A DNA stretch of 64,000 nucleotides from Methyloceanibacter stevinii (GCF_001723355.1 NZ_LPWE01000012.1:124001-188000); one strand, 5' to 3'. Counted from the first letter of the stretch, positions 1-11,728 are shown. Notes: generated by a model not told the origin, from the letters alone. Program-made: numbers and translations.

Positions 1-434
1 CGGTGCCCGGCAGCCGCGACAAGCTCGTGCAGGTGTTCCTGAACCTCGTCAAGAACGCCGCCGAGGCGATCGGCGACTCCCGCAAGGATGGTCAGATCAC
101 GTTGTCGACCGCGTTCCGCCCGGGCGTGAGGCTTTCGGTGCCGGGAAGTCAGGCCCGTGTGAGCCTCCCGCTGGAAATCGCCGTCGAGGACAATGGCAGC
201 GGCGTTCCCGCCGACCTCATTCAACACCTGTTCGATCCGTTTGTCTCCACGAAGCCTTCCGGGACGGGCCTCGGCCTTGCCCTGGTCGCGAAGATCATCG
301 GGGACCACGGCGGCATCATCGAGTGCGATTCACGGCCGCGCTACACAGTGTTCCGTGCACTGATGCCGATGGCGAGCCGCGATGGGACAACGCGGACCGC
401 CGAAACAGCGGAACAAGACGAAGCACATATCTAA
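1..434 (+). CDS. ntrB: Nitrogen regulation sensor kinase NtrB, C-terminal part
   Basis: This is the 3' end of a histidine kinase gene that begins before the window. The visible ~143 residues are the HATPase_c domain: an N box ([12 protein letters not shown]), a G1 box (EDNGSGVP), an F box ([10 protein letters not shown]) and a G2 box (GTGLGLALV). The phosphoacceptor His and PAS domain lie upstream, out of view. It stops 15 bases before ntrC, the usual ntrBC arrangement, so NtrB is the best reading: it would phosphorylate NtrC in response to nitrogen status through GlnB-type PII proteins. That role is family knowledge. The domain call is certain; the NtrB name rests mainly on the neighbour. 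Confidence 0.88.
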   Translation, partial: VPGSRDKLVQVFLNLVKNAAEAIGDSRKDGQITLSTAFRPGVRLSVPGSQARVSLPLEIAVEDNGSGVPADLIQHLFDPFVSTKPSGTGLGLALVAKIIGDHGGIIECDSRPRYTVFRALMPMASRDGTTRTAETAEQDEAHI

Positions 435-449
435 GAGACAGACCGAAGT

Positions 450-1895
<1,446 letters not shown>

Positions 1896-2089
1896 CCCTG
1901 GTCAGGGCTACTCCCGCATCCCATATGACCGCGGTGCATGTCCTTCGGGGCGCGTACAGTCATGCACCGTCCGCCTGTCGCCAAAGCGCCACATTGTGAT
2001 CTTATTGCATCATGCCTGTGGTCAAAATGCCGCACGGATGACAATCGGCCCGAACCGAACCAGGGACTTGGGAGGGAGAGCAGCACACC

Positions 2090-4447
2090 TTGCGCGACCC
2101 CGAGCCAGATACGAAAATAACTAAGGCAGGCAGCAAGTTATCCGCTCCACCAAAAGTCGCGCGTGAGCGCGATCCTGAGGGGCAAACCACGGTTCCGGCC
2201 AAGCGCCGACGCCTTCAATTCACACTCGGCCTGATCATCATGGTGCTGTCCCTCTGTGCGGGACTGGCCACCTACCTTGTTCTGACGGGCCTCACGCCGA
2301 TCGTCCCGACGCAGCAGGTGGTCGTCACCACCTTGCTCATCAACGCGGTGCTCGTGGTCGCATGCTGGGGCTGATTGCCTGGCAGGTGACGGGCCTGTGG
2401 CTCGCCAGGCGGCGTCACGAAGCTGGCGCCCAGCTTCACGTTCGGATCGTCAGCCTATTCAGCGTCATTGCCGTCGTGCCCGCGATCGCTCTTGCGATTT
2501 TCGCCAGCGTGTCGCTCGACCGCGGCCTCGATCACTGGTTCTCGAGCCGCACGAAATCGATCATCCAGAATTCGATCGACGTGGCCACGGCCTATCTTCA
2601 GGAGCACGGCCAGGTTATCCGCGCCGACACGGTCGGCATGGCCAAGGACATCGACGAGGCCGTGGAACTCGTCCGGGCACGGCCGCAAGGCTTCGGGAGC
2701 TTCCTGCGCGCCCAGGCAGGCATTCGTGCCATCCCGGCGGCCTATCTGATCGACAGCAAAGGCAAGATGCTGGCGACGGCTGCCTCCATGCCGAACATCC
2801 CGTATCGCGCGCCGCCGCCCGAAGCGATGGACCTTGCCAAGAAGGGGCAGGTCATCGTCATCGCGCCCGGCAAGACCAGCCTGGTCGGCGCGATCAAGAG
2901 CCTCGACAATTTCGACGACACCTATCTCTACGTCATCCGCCCGGTAAACGCGCGCGTGCTCCAGCAGCTACGCGCGACGCGCGCCAACGTCGCCGAGTAC
3001 CAATTGCTCGAGCAACGCCGCGCCGGCGTGCAGGTGGCCTTCGGCCTCATGTACGTCACCATCGCGCTGACGCTGCTGTTGTCCGCGATCTGGATCGGCA
3101 TGTGGTTCGCCAACCGCCTGGTAGCTCCCATCGGCCAGCTGATGGGCGCCGCCGAGGAGATCAGCCACGGCAATCTCGGGGTGAAGGTGCGCGTGAACCC
3201 GGCCGACGGCGATCTCGCCGTGCTCGGCTCTACGTTCAACACCATGGCCTCCGAGCTGAAGACCCAGCGCGATGAACTGGTGGGCGCCAACGCGACACTC
3301 GACGAACACAACCGCTTCATGTCCGCCGTGCTCTCCGGCGTGACCGCAGGTGTCGTCGCGTCGATGCAGACGGCACCGTGAACCTCGTGAACCCGTCGGC
3401 GGAGGAACTCCTTGGCCTGAAAGGGGACGACCTTATCGGGACGCAGCTCGCCGACGCCGTCCCCGAGTTCGGGCCGCAGCTCAAGCGCGCCCGCAAGCCG
3501 GCGCGGCGGCCGGGAACGGATCAAATCACGCTGCGCCGTCGTGGGTCGGAGCGCAATTTCGCAGTCCGCGTGACGAGCGAGGGCGACGGGCAGGGCTACG
3601 TCGTCACCTTCGACGACATAACGGAGCTGGTCATTGCGCAGCGCTCCACGGCTTGGGCCGACGTCGCGCGCCGCATCGCGCATGAGATCAAGAACCCGCT
3701 CACGCCGATTCAGCTATCCGCCGAACGTATTCGCCGCAAATACGGGAAGGTCATTACCGAGGACCGAGAAATCTTCGAACAGTGCACCGACACGATCGTG
3801 CGCCAGGTGTCGGACATCGGCCGGATGGTGGACGAGTTCTCCGCCTTTGCCCGAATGCCGAAGCCCGTGATGGAATTGCATGACGTGCGTGAGATCGTGC
3901 GTGAGGCCGTCTTCTTGTTCCAGGTGAGCCGCCCGGACATCGATTTCACGCTCGACCTTCCCGACAAGCCGGTCAAGACCATGTCCGACCAGCGCTTACT
4001 CACTCAGGCCGTGACCAACCTGGTGAAGAACGCGAGCGAAGGCATCGATACGGCGATCGAAAACGATCCCGACCGCGCGGGAACCGGCGAGATCACCGCG
4101 AAAGTCGCCGCCAAGGGCGACCGCGTTCACATCACGATCATCGACAACGGTTGCGGCCTGCCCAAAGAGGACCGTGACCGTCTGATCGAGCCTTACATGA
4201 CGACCCGTGTCAAAGGCACGGGACTTGGATTGGCCATCGTGCAGCGCATCACCGAGCAGCACGGAGGCAAATTGCGGCTGCCGATGCTCCGAAGCGCGGC
4301 GGCAAAGTGGAGGGGGCATCGGTGCTGATCGATCTGCCGATCGTGACGCGCGAGGATATGGACAAGGACGTTGCCGTCGAGTCTGCATCCGAGCCCGAGA
4401 CGAGTCGAAAGTCTGCCGAAGAAGAGGAAGTAACTCATGGCGTCTGA
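2090..4447 (+). CDS. ntrY: Sensor kinase NtrY, reading frame broken by three apparent single-base losses
   Basis: The coding signal runs through three frames, changing near 2365, 3368 and 4282; adding one base at each point restores about 786 codons, the normal NtrY length. The start is TTG behind GGAGGGA. In order it encodes membrane segments (from about 2220 and again near 3045-3110), a periplasmic region, a HAMP linker, a PAS domain (about 3300-3620), the His box RRIAHEIKNPLTP with the His codon at 3681, and HATPase_c boxes (NLVKNASEGI, DNGCGLP, GTGLGLAIV). The stop overlaps the start of ntrX, its cognate regulator. NtrYX systems respond to nitrogen or redox conditions in related bacteria. 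Three identical-type lesions point to sequence error; a true pseudogene cannot be excluded without reads. Confidence 0.9.
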
Positions 4448-5834
4448 CATCCTGATCGTCGACGACGAGGCCGATATCAGGGAGCTCATATCCGGCATCC
4501 TGGAAGACGAGGGTCACGGCACACGGCTCGCGAAGGACAGCGACGAAACGCTGCAGGCCATCGAGGAGCGGCGGCCTTCGCTCGTCATTCTCGACATCTG
4601 GCTCCAAGGGTCGCGGCTCGACGGCCTCGATCTTCTGGAGGAGATCAAGAAGGCCCATCCGGATCTGCCCGTCATCATCATAAGCGGCCACGGCAATATC
4701 GAGACGGCCGTGTCGGCCATCCAGCGGGGCGCCTACGACTATATCGAAAAGCCCTTCAAGGCCGACCGGCTGGTGCTCATCACCGCGCGTGCGCTCGAGA
4801 CCTCGAAGCTCAAGCGCGAGAACAGGGAATTGCGGGAGCGCAGCTCCTATTCTTCCGACATGATCGGCAAGTCCGCCGCCATCGGCCAGCTGCAGCAGGC
4901 CATCGAAAAGGTCGCGCCTACGAATAGCCGCGTGCTGATCAGCGGACCCTCCGGGTGCGGCAAGGAACTCGCCGCGCGGGTGATGCACGCCAAGTCGCAC
5001 CGCGCCGACGGGCCGTTCGTCGTCCTCAACGCGGCCGCGATGGTCCCGGAGCGAATGGAACTCGAACTCTTCGGAACGGAGGAGGGGACGGGCTCGGGTC
5101 CCCGGAAAGTCGGTGCGCTCGAAGAGGCCCATGGCGGCACGCTCTATATCGACGAAGTCGCCGACATGCCGCTTGAGACCCAAGCCAAGATCTTGCGGGT
5201 GCTGGTCGAACAGCGCTTCCAGCGCCTCGGGGGCGGCACCAAGGTTCATGTGGACGTGCGCGTGGTCTCCTCGACCAGCCACGACCTCCAGAAGGAAATT
5301 TCGGCAGGGCGCCTGCGCGAAGACCTCTACCACCGCCTCAACGTGGTACCGATCCGCATCCCGGGGCTCTCCGAGCGCCGCGAGGACGTGCCGGACCTCG
5401 TGCGCTACTTCGTGCAGACCATTTCCGTGGCCTCGGGCCTGCCGCCGCGCCGGATCGGCGAGGACGCCATGGCCGTTCTTCAGTCGCACGAATGGCCGGG
5501 CAACGTCCGTCAGCTGCGCAACAACGTGGAGCGTCTCATGATCCTCGTGGGCGGGGATGCGGACACCATCGTCACGGCCGACATGCTTCCCGACGAAATC
5601 GTCTCGCCGGTGCCACTGACGCCCAACGGGGCAGGCGGCGAGCACCTCATGTCGCTGCCGCTGCGCGATGCACGTGAGATCTTCGAGCGGGAATACCTCC
5701 TTGCCCAGGTCAACCGGTTCGGCGGGAACATCTCCCGGACGGCCGAATTCGTGGGCATGGAACGCTCCGCACTGCACCGGAAACTTCGCGCATTAGGTGT
5801 CAATTCGAATGAAAGAAACGCCGCAATGCGTTAG
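4437..5834 (+). CDS. ntrX: Response regulator NtrX
   Basis: This 465-residue protein has a receiver domain with phosphoacceptor Asp53 (VILDIW), an AAA+ domain with Walker A GPSGCGKE and a Walker B segment (YIDEVADMP), and a C-terminal Fis-type helix-turn-helix (FVGMERSALHRKL). The GAFTGA loop expected of sigma-54 activators is absent; the equivalent place reads GTEEGTGSGPRKVG. This absence is known in many alphaproteobacterial NtrX proteins, so it probably does not remodel sigma-54 holoenzyme directly. The start codon overlaps the 3' end of ntrY, indicating co-transcription with its kinase. Confidence 0.94.
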   Translation: MASDILIVDDEADIRELISGILEDEGHGTRLAKDSDETLQAIEERRPSLVILDIWLQGSRLDGLDLLEEIKKAHPDLPVIIISGHGNIETAVSAIQRGAYDYIEKPFKADRLVLITARALETSKLKRENRELRERSSYSSDMIGKSAAIGQLQQAIEKVAPTNSRVLISGPSGCGKELAARVMHAKSHRADGPFVVLNAAAMVPERMELELFGTEEGTGSGPRKVGALEEAHGGTLYIDEVADMPLETQAKILRVLVEQRFQRLGGGTKVHVDVRVVSSTSHDLQKEISAGRLREDLYHRLNVVPIRIPGLSERREDVPDLVRYFVQTISVASGLPPRRIGEDAMAVLQSHEWPGNVRQLRNNVERLMILVGGDADTIVTADMLPDEIVSPVPLTPNGAGGEHLMSLPLRDAREIFEREYLLAQVNRFGGNISRTAEFVGMERSALHRKLRALGVNSNERNAAMR

Positions 5835-5903
5835 CATAGCTCAGTGACTCGCTTTACGGGGGAGGCACACATACGGAATTCGTCCTAAGTCGAATATCTT
5901 ACG

Positions 5904-5924
5904 GACGCACATTGTGGTTGCGTC
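5904..5924 (+). other. Inverted repeat between ntrX and hfq
   Basis: A 6-bp perfect stem (GACGCA / TGCGTC) encloses a 9-base loop, within the 169-bp gap between ntrX and hfq. There is no clear T tract, so it may be a weak terminator, part of the hfq leader or an operator. In many related genomes trkA lies between ntrX and hfq; it is absent here. Confidence 0.3.
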
Positions 5925-6003
5925 TTAACAGGACCACGAGCCGGTTCGTCTCAAGCCGGCGTCATTTTTGAGACCAAGCGTGAACCAAAGGGACAACAAG
6001 CCC

Positions 6004-6258
6004 ATGCCGACAGAGCGCACGCAAAGCTTGCAAGACACTTTTCTCAATCACGTTCGCAAAGCCAAGATCCCGCTCACGATTTTTCTGGTGAACGGCGTCA
6101 AGCTTCAGGGTGTCGTGACATGGTTCGACAATTTTTGCGTTCTGCTGCGCCGGGACGGACACTCGCAGCTTGTCTACAAGCACGCGATTTCGACCATCAT
6201 GCCTGGCCAGCCTATTCAGCTTGCCGACATCACCGATGCGGAAGGTACCGCAGAGTAA
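6004..6258 (+). CDS. hfq: RNA chaperone Hfq
   Basis: The 84-residue product has the Sm-like fold motifs of Hfq: an N-terminal helix ([14 protein letters not shown]), Sm1 ([12 protein letters not shown]) and Sm2 ([10 protein letters not shown]). It forms a hexameric ring that pairs small RNAs with mRNAs. The internal ATG at 6004 ([10 protein letters not shown]) is chosen over upstream in-frame codons because it matches the conserved N-terminus. hflX follows immediately, as in most Gram-negative bacteria, so the two are probably co-transcribed. Confidence 0.97.
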   Translation: MPTERTQSLQDTFLNHVRKAKIPLTIFLVNGVKLQGVVTWFDNFCVLLRRDGHSQLVYKHAISTIMPGQPIQLADITDAEGTAE

Positions 6259-7670
6259 TTGCGTCCAACTGACCCCAAACAGCTCGCAAGCAAGAAGGGA
6301 CAACGAGAACGCAACGGGGACCGCGCGGATCACCGCGTACGTGCGGTTGTCTTCGCGCCGATCCTCGACGCGAGGGCAGGCCGGTCCCGGCGGGAAAGGT
6401 CTCTAGGCGCAGGCGCCGACGCCCCAGACCGGACCCCGCAAGCCCGGCTTGAAGAAGCCGTCGGTCTCGCGGCGGCCATCGATCTCGACATTCGCGCCAG
6501 CGGCGTCGTTCCCGTACCGCAGCCGAAGCCCGCGACCCTGTTCGGATCCGGCAAGTCGAAGAACTCGCTGGCGTGGTCCGCATGGAAGAAGCCGAGCTTG
6601 TCATCGTCGACCATCCACTGACGCCCGTCCAGCAGCGCAATCTGGAAACGGCCTGGCAGGCAAAGGTCCTCGACCGGACCGGGCTGATCCTGGAGATATT
6701 CGGCGAACGCGCCAGAACGCGGGAAGGGCGCCTGCAAGTCGAGTTGGCCCATCTCGTCTATCAGAAGAGCCGGCTGGTCCGCTCCTGGACCCATCTGGAA
6801 CGGCAACGGGGCGGCTTCGGCTTTCTCGGCGGTCCCGGCGAAACCCAGATCGAAACCGACCGGCGCCTGCTTTCCGAGCGCATCACCAAGATCCAAAACG
6901 AGCTGGAGCATGTGCGCCAAACGCGGACGCTGCACCGGAAGTCGCGCCAGCGCGTCCCGTATCCGGCGGTGGCGCTCGTGGGCTACACCAATGCCGGCAA
7001 GTCCACGCTGTTCAACACGCTGACCGGCGCCGAGGTCCTGGCCCAGGACATCCTGTTCGCCACGCTCGATCCCACCATTCGCGCGCTCCAGCTGCCGAAC
7101 GGATCGAAATCCGTCCTGTCCGACACGGTGGGCTTCATCTCGGACCTGCCGACCACGCTCGTGGCCGCGTTCCGCGCGACGCTCGAGGAGGTGCAGGAGG
7201 CGGACCTCATCCTCCATGTTCGAGACATTTCAGACGGCGCGACGGCGAGCCAGCGCGCCGACGTGAACGCGGTTCTCGCCGATCTCGGGATCAACGCCGA
7301 CGAGGAGCCGGACCGCGTGCTCGAAGTCTGGAACAAGGCCGATCTACTCGATCCTGACGCCCTGGAACACGCCCGGAACGAGGCGGCGCGGCACGGTGCC
7401 ATCCTGGTCTCCGCCGTGAGCGGGCAGGGCCTCGACGCCTTGCTCGCGGAAATCGAAACCCGCCTGAACCGCCGCCGGCAGACTCTGGAGATTGTGGTAC
7501 AGCCGCAAGAAGGCGCTCTCTCGAACTGGATCTATGAGAACTGCGAAGTGATCAGCCGCGCCGATCTTGGAGAGGGCGCCGTGTCCTTGCGCATTCGCGT
7601 CGCGCCGGAGAAGCGCGACAAGCTCGCGCGCGTCGCTGGCGCATCGCGCTTACAGACCGCGGACGAGTAG
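6259..7670 (+). CDS. hflX: Ribosome-associated GTPase HflX, one apparent frameshift near 6560
   Basis: After adding one base at about 6560 the reading frame encodes about 470 residues, typical for HflX. The conserved junction is FGSGKVEEL, where the sequence has AAGTCGAA instead of the expected AAGGTCGAA. The N-terminal HflX domain includes ARLEEAVGLAAAI; the glycine-rich segment GGFGFLGGPGETQIE precedes the G domain with G1 (GYTNAGKST), G3 (DTVGF) and G4 (NKADL). HflX binds the 50S subunit and rescues stalled ribosomes, especially under heat stress. The proposed start is a TTG right after the hfq stop; the exact start is uncertain because no ATG lies in this frame before the conserved region. 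Confidence 0.9.
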
Positions 7671-7678
7671 GGGGCTCC

Positions 7679-8557
7679 CTACTCCGAATCTGCGCTGGAA
7701 GCGTCTTGGTCTTGGTCGCCAGCTTTCTCCGCACGCTTGGCCGCGTTCCAAAGCGCCTCCATCTCGTCGAGATCTGCGTCCTTCGGCGTGCGGCCCTCGG
7801 CGGCCAGCGCGGTCTCGATGTGCTGAAACCGGCGAATGAACTTGTTGCAGGTGCCCCGTAAGGCCGATTCCGGATCGACGTGCAGGTGTCTGGCCACGTT
7901 GGCCAACACAAAGGCGACATCACCGAATTCGTCCGCGATACGCTCCTGAGGCTCGCCGTGGGCGATGGCTTCCTTGAGCTCAGACAACTCTTCCTCGACC
8001 TTCTCGATAATCAGTCCGACGTCGGACCAATCGAACCCGACATCCGCCGCGCGCTTCTGGAGCTTGGCGGCACGCGTCAGCCCCGGCATGCCCACAGGCA
8101 CATCGTTGAGGATGCTTGTCGGATCGGTGGCTTCGCCCCGCGCGGCCTTTTCCTCGGCCTTGATCTGTTCCCACAGACCCGAGCCGAGAAACTCATCGCG
8201 GCGGGTAGGGTCCTCGAACACGTGCGGATGCCGCCGGATCATCTTCCTGGTGATGGCATCGGCGACGTCATCGAACGCGAATGCTCCCGTCTCGTTGGCG
8301 AGTTGCGCGTGGTAGACGACCTGCAACAGCAGATCCCCGAGTTCGTCCTTCAGCCCATCAAGGTCGCCACGCTCGATGGCATCGGCCACCTCATACGCTT
8401 CTTCGATCGTGTAGGGGGCGATGGTCGCAAAGCTCTGCTTCACGTCCCACGGACAACCCGTCTCAGGATCGCGCAGCCGCGCCATGACGGCCAGCAGATC
8501 GGCCAGCGTATAGGTTTTGTCGTCCGGCTTGATGCGCGATCCGGTCATGAATTCCAT
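7679..8557 (-). CDS. mazG: Nucleoside triphosphate pyrophosphohydrolase MazG
   Basis: This 292-residue protein carries two MazG-type helical repeats. The first has the metal-binding EExxE-type elements (IEEAYEVADAIE and KDELGDLLLQ); the second repeats the pattern (KVEEELSELKEA, ADEFGDVAF). MazG hydrolyses non-canonical or damaged NTPs to the monophosphate. It is convergent with hflX, with only 8 bp between the two stop codons. The C-terminal tail is acidic and Ser/Asp rich. Confidence 0.93.
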   Translation of the reverse strand: MEFMTGSRIKPDDKTYTLADLLAVMARLRDPETGCPWDVKQSFATIAPYTIEEAYEVADAIERGDLDGLKDELGDLLLQVVYHAQLANETGAFAFDDVADAITRKMIRRHPHVFEDPTRRDEFLGSGLWEQIKAEEKAARGEATDPTSILNDVPVGMPGLTRAAKLQKRAADVGFDWSDVGLIIEKVEEELSELKEAIAHGEPQERIADEFGDVAFVLANVARHLHVDPESALRGTCNKFIRRFQHIETALAAEGRTPKDADLDEMEALWNAAKRAEKAGDQDQDASSADSE

Positions 8558-8700
8558 CCCATAGCGCTCAACCTTATAGGTTCAATTTTAGACGCTAGAT
8601 CATGGCCTTAGGGGAGCATCCTGAACTCGCCACAACCCATACCCGGAATTCGCATAAGGTATATTATGGAAAATATCGGATATGGGGCTTAGTGGGCTGA

Positions 8701-8726
8701 CGGCGCTTCCACAGCGCCGCCGTCTG
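8701..8726 (-). terminator. GC-rich stem-loop downstream of pepA
   Basis: GGCGC and GCGCC arms around TTCCACA form a compact hairpin 14 bp past the pepA stop codon, extended by flanking GAC and GTC with a small bulge. There is no strong U tract on the minus strand, so termination efficiency is uncertain. Confidence 0.35.
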
Positions 8727-8739
8727 CCCCTGCAGCGAT

Positions 8740-10266
8740 CTATCGCCGCTCGTACTGATCCCGGATAAAGCGGTCGAGCAAGCGTACGCCGAAGCCCGAT
8801 CCCCAGCTTCGATTGACCTCGGTCGGCTCCGACGCCATGGCGGTGCCGGCGATGTCCAGATGCGCCCACGGCGTATCCGGCTTGATGAAGCGCTGCAGGA
8901 ATTGCGCGGCCGAGATCGAGCCGCCCCAGCGACCGCCCGTGTTCTTGATGTCCGCAACCTTGGAGTCGATGAGCTTGTCGTATTTCGGGCCGAGCGGCAG
9001 CCGCCACAGCGTCTCGCCGGTCTCCTTGCCCGCGGCGGTCAGTTGCTCGGACAGTTCGTCGTTGTTCGAGAAGAGACCCGCATGCAGCTTGCCGAGCGCC
9101 ACCATTACGGCGCCGTGAGCGTCGGCGAGGTTGATGACGGCCTTCGGCTTGAATTTCTCCTGGGCGTACCAGAGGCAGTCGGCCAGGACCATGCGCCCTT
9201 CCGCGTCGGTGTTGAGCACTTCGATCGTGGTGCCCGACATGGACTCGACCACATCGCCGGGGCGCGTCGCCGTCCCGCTCGGCATGTTCTCCACCAAGCC
9301 GATCACGCCGACCACGTTGACCTTCGCCTTGCGTTCGGCAAGCGCGAGCATGAGCCCGGCGACGCAGCCCGCGCCGCCCATGTCGCCTTTCATATCCTCC
9401 ATGCCGGCGGCGGGCTTCAGAGAGATGCCGCCCGTATCGAAGGTCACGCCCTTACCGACAATTGCGATCGGGTCGCCGCCCTTCTGGCCGCCGCCTTTCC
9501 ACTGCATCACCGCGACATGGCTGGTGTTCTCACTGCCCTGCCCAACGGCCAGAAGCGCACCCATGCCGAGCCGCTTCATCTGAGCCTCGCTCAGGACGGT
9601 GACTTGCACGCCGGCCTTGGTCAGCGTCTTGGCACGGGCCGCGAACTCGGCAGGGTTCAGTACGTTGGCCGGCTCGTTGACGAGATCGCGCGCGAAATTG
9701 ACGCCATCGAGGATGGCACGCTCCGGCGTGTAGGCCCGTCCGGCCGCCCGCGGGTCGGCGCAATGGATAACGAGACGCTTGAGCGATTTGTCGTCGTCGT
9801 TCTTCGTGGGCTTCTTGGATTTGTATTTGTCGAACGTGTAGTTGCGAAGCTGCGCCCCAAGCGCGAAGCTCGCGACGTCCTCAGGCGTGATGTCGTCTTT
9901 CGCCGTCTCGAGATAGACATGCGCCGTATCCCCTTCCCGGCCTGTCAGCTTGCCGCGAACCGCGCCGCCGAAATTGAGCCAGTCGTCGTTCGCATAGTCC
10001 TTGAGCTTGCCGAGACCCACGAGAACGATCCGCGCGAACTTGACGCCTTGCGGTGCGAGCACATCAACGCTCGTTCCCTGCTTGCCCTTGAAGCCGGCGA
10101 TCTTCGCGGCCTGTCGCAGCAGACCCTTGGTCTTCTTGTCGAGATCCTGCGCGGCCGGCGTGAGCTTGGGGCCCTCCTCGGCGAAGACAACAGCGATACC
10201 GTCGGCGGCGGCGCCGGTCGGGCTGGCAAAGGACAACGTCGTCGGTTTGGTCAAGGCAAACTCCAT
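8740..10266 (-). CDS. pepA: Leucyl aminopeptidase (M17 family)
   Basis: This 508-residue M17 metallopeptidase has the signature NTDAEGRMVLAD and the metal and substrate residues in VGKGVTFDTGGISLKP and the following DMKGDMGG. The N-terminal part is the less conserved macro-like domain. It removes N-terminal residues from peptides as a dinuclear-metal hexamer; PepA homologues can also bind DNA. It is transcribed divergently from lptF, the arrangement known from many proteobacteria, where the 280-bp gap holds both promoters. Confidence 0.95.
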   Translation of the reverse strand: MEFALTKPTTLSFASPTGAAADGIAVVFAEEGPKLTPAAQDLDKKTKGLLRQAAKIAGFKGKQGTSVDVLAPQGVKFARIVLVGLGKLKDYANDDWLNFGGAVRGKLTGREGDTAHVYLETAKDDITPEDVASFALGAQLRNYTFDKYKSKKPTKNDDDKSLKRLVIHCADPRAAGRAYTPERAILDGVNFARDLVNEPANVLNPAEFAARAKTLTKAGVQVTVLSEAQMKRLGMGALLAVGQGSENTSHVAVMQWKGGGQKGGDPIAIVGKGVTFDTGGISLKPAAGMEDMKGDMGGAGCVAGLMLALAERKAKVNVVGVIGLVENMPSGTATRPGDVVESMSGTTIEVLNTDAEGRMVLADCLWYAQEKFKPKAVINLADAHGAVMVALGKLHAGLFSNNDELSEQLTAAGKETGETLWRLPLGPKYDKLIDSKVADIKNTGGRWGGSISAAQFLQRFIKPDTPWAHLDIAGTAMASEPTEVNRSWGSGFGVRLLDRFIRDQYERR

Positions 10267-10546
10267 CGGTGTGGGTCACGCCGCCTTAAGGAGAGGCGGC
10301 GGTCGGCAGGAAACAGCCTTCGCGGGCGCCCGCGCGCCCGTGGTGCAACAATGCAACAGCGGCAGGAAATCGTTCGACCTTCGTAAGTGTTGCGTGGGGC
10401 GAAAGCAACCCATAGGGAATGGCCGAAATTCCGCCACGTTAAACTGGTCAAATTCCCGATAGAAACCAGCCGCTTGACGTGAATTTGGGGGCATCTTCGC
10501 GGGGCTCGGTTTTGGGACGTTTAGGGGACACCGAAAATTCAGGCTC

Positions 10547-11728
10547 ATGACGCTCTTTAGCCGATACATGTTTCGGCAGGTGACGAGTGCGTTTCTCCTC
10601 ATTCTGCTGACGCTGACGGCCATCATCTGGCTGGCTACAGCGTTGAAACAGCTCGACCTTATTACCTCGCAAGGTCAGGGCCTGATTATCTTTTTTCAGA
10701 TGACCGCGCTCAGCCTGCCGAGCCTCATCACGCTGATTGCCCCCAACGCCGTCCTCATGGCGGCGCTCTACACCCTCGATCGGATGAACGGCGACAGCGA
10801 GATCATCGTCATGACGGCCGCCGGCGCCACCGTCTGGCGCATCTGCCGGCCCCTTATCGCCCTGGCGCTGATCGTGAGCATGCTGATCCTGCTGGTGAAC
10901 GTGTTCGTCAATCCCGCCTGCATGCGGGCGCTCCGCGACCTCATCACGCAGGTTCGCGCCGATCTGATCTCCCAAGTCCTTCAACCAGGGCGGTTTTCCA
11001 GCCCCGAGCGGGGTTTGACCTTCCATATTCGGGGCCGCTCCCAGGACGGCGAACTGCAGGGGCTCCTGTTCCACGACGAGCGAGATTCGAAGCAGGTTAT
11101 GAGCTATCTCGCCGACAGAGGGCGAATTCTCAGCAATGACGAAGGTAGCTTTTTGATAATGTTCGATGGATACGTTCATCGATACAACGCCAAGGACAAA
11201 GATAAATCTGTTCAGATAATCGCGTTCGATCAGAATATGGTCGACTTGTCCAAGTTTACAGAAGGCGGAGACAAGCGAAATAAGCTTGAGCCCAAACAAA
11301 TGCCAATCATGAGCCTCATAGATCCGCCTACGGAAGACGGGCTCTCAGATAAAGATTATGGGCTTCTGCGCTACGAATTACATGAACGACTGGCAACGCC
11401 GCTCTATCCTCTTGCCTTTATCTTTCTCGCCATTGCGCTGATGGGCCAGGCGCGGACGACGCGCGAGAGTAGATGGGGGCAGATTCTCACGGTTTTTGGG
11501 CTTGCAGTCGCCATCAGGGTCGCCGGCATAACGGTCGGAAATCTGGTCACGCTGAATGCGTGGGCGGTGATCCTCGTATATGCTATTCCAATCGGGGCGA
11601 TTCTGATTGCGGCGTGGACGGCGCACGTTAGAATGTCGCCAGAACTGCGGTCCAAGCTGAACTTCGAGCTCAAGTTTCAGCCCAAAAACATAAAGTTGTG
11701 GACCGCACGAGGGGTACAGACGGGGTGA
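10547..11728 (+). CDS. lptF: LPS export ABC transporter permease LptF
   Basis: This 393-residue inner-membrane protein begins with MTLFSRYMFRQV, has two transmembrane helices in the first ~100 residues, a periplasmic beta-jellyroll region (about 130-270) and further helices near the C-terminus. LptF and LptG form the membrane part of the LptB2FG transporter that extracts lipopolysaccharide and passes it to LptA and LptD. The downstream lptG start overlaps its stop codon. Base composition of the middle part (about 11090-11380) is slightly more AT-rich than its surroundings. Confidence 0.94.
   Translation: MTLFSRYMFRQVTSAFLLILLTLTAIIWLATALKQLDLITSQGQGLIIFFQMTALSLPSLITLIAPNAVLMAALYTLDRMNGDSEIIVMTAAGATVWRICRPLIALALIVSMLILLVNVFVNPACMRALRDLITQVRADLISQVLQPGRFSSPERGLTFHIRGRSQDGELQGLLFHDERDSKQVMSYLADRGRILSNDEGSFLIMFDGYVHRYNAKDKDKSVQIIAFDQNMVDLSKFTEGGDKRNKLEPKQMPIMSLIDPPTEDGLSDKDYGLLRYELHERLATPLYPLAFIFLAIALMGQARTTRESRWGQILTVFGLAVAIRVAGITVGNLVTLNAWAVILVYAIPIGAILIAAWTAHVRMSPELRSKLNFELKFQPKNIKLWTARGVQTG

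Noticed and set aside
2362-4328. ntrY as three separate short genes
   Set aside because: The pieces are consecutive parts of one sensor kinase; none has its own credible start and together they give the full domain order.
3996-5777. Long open frame (about 590 codons) on the minus strand
   Set aside because: It lies fully opposite ntrY/ntrX, is rich in His, Arg and Asp with no recognisable domain, and arises from GC-rich codon bias of the real genes.
8860-10386. Open frame of about 508 codons on the plus strand
   Set aside because: It mirrors pepA on the opposite strand. pepA has all M17 motifs; the mirror frame has none.
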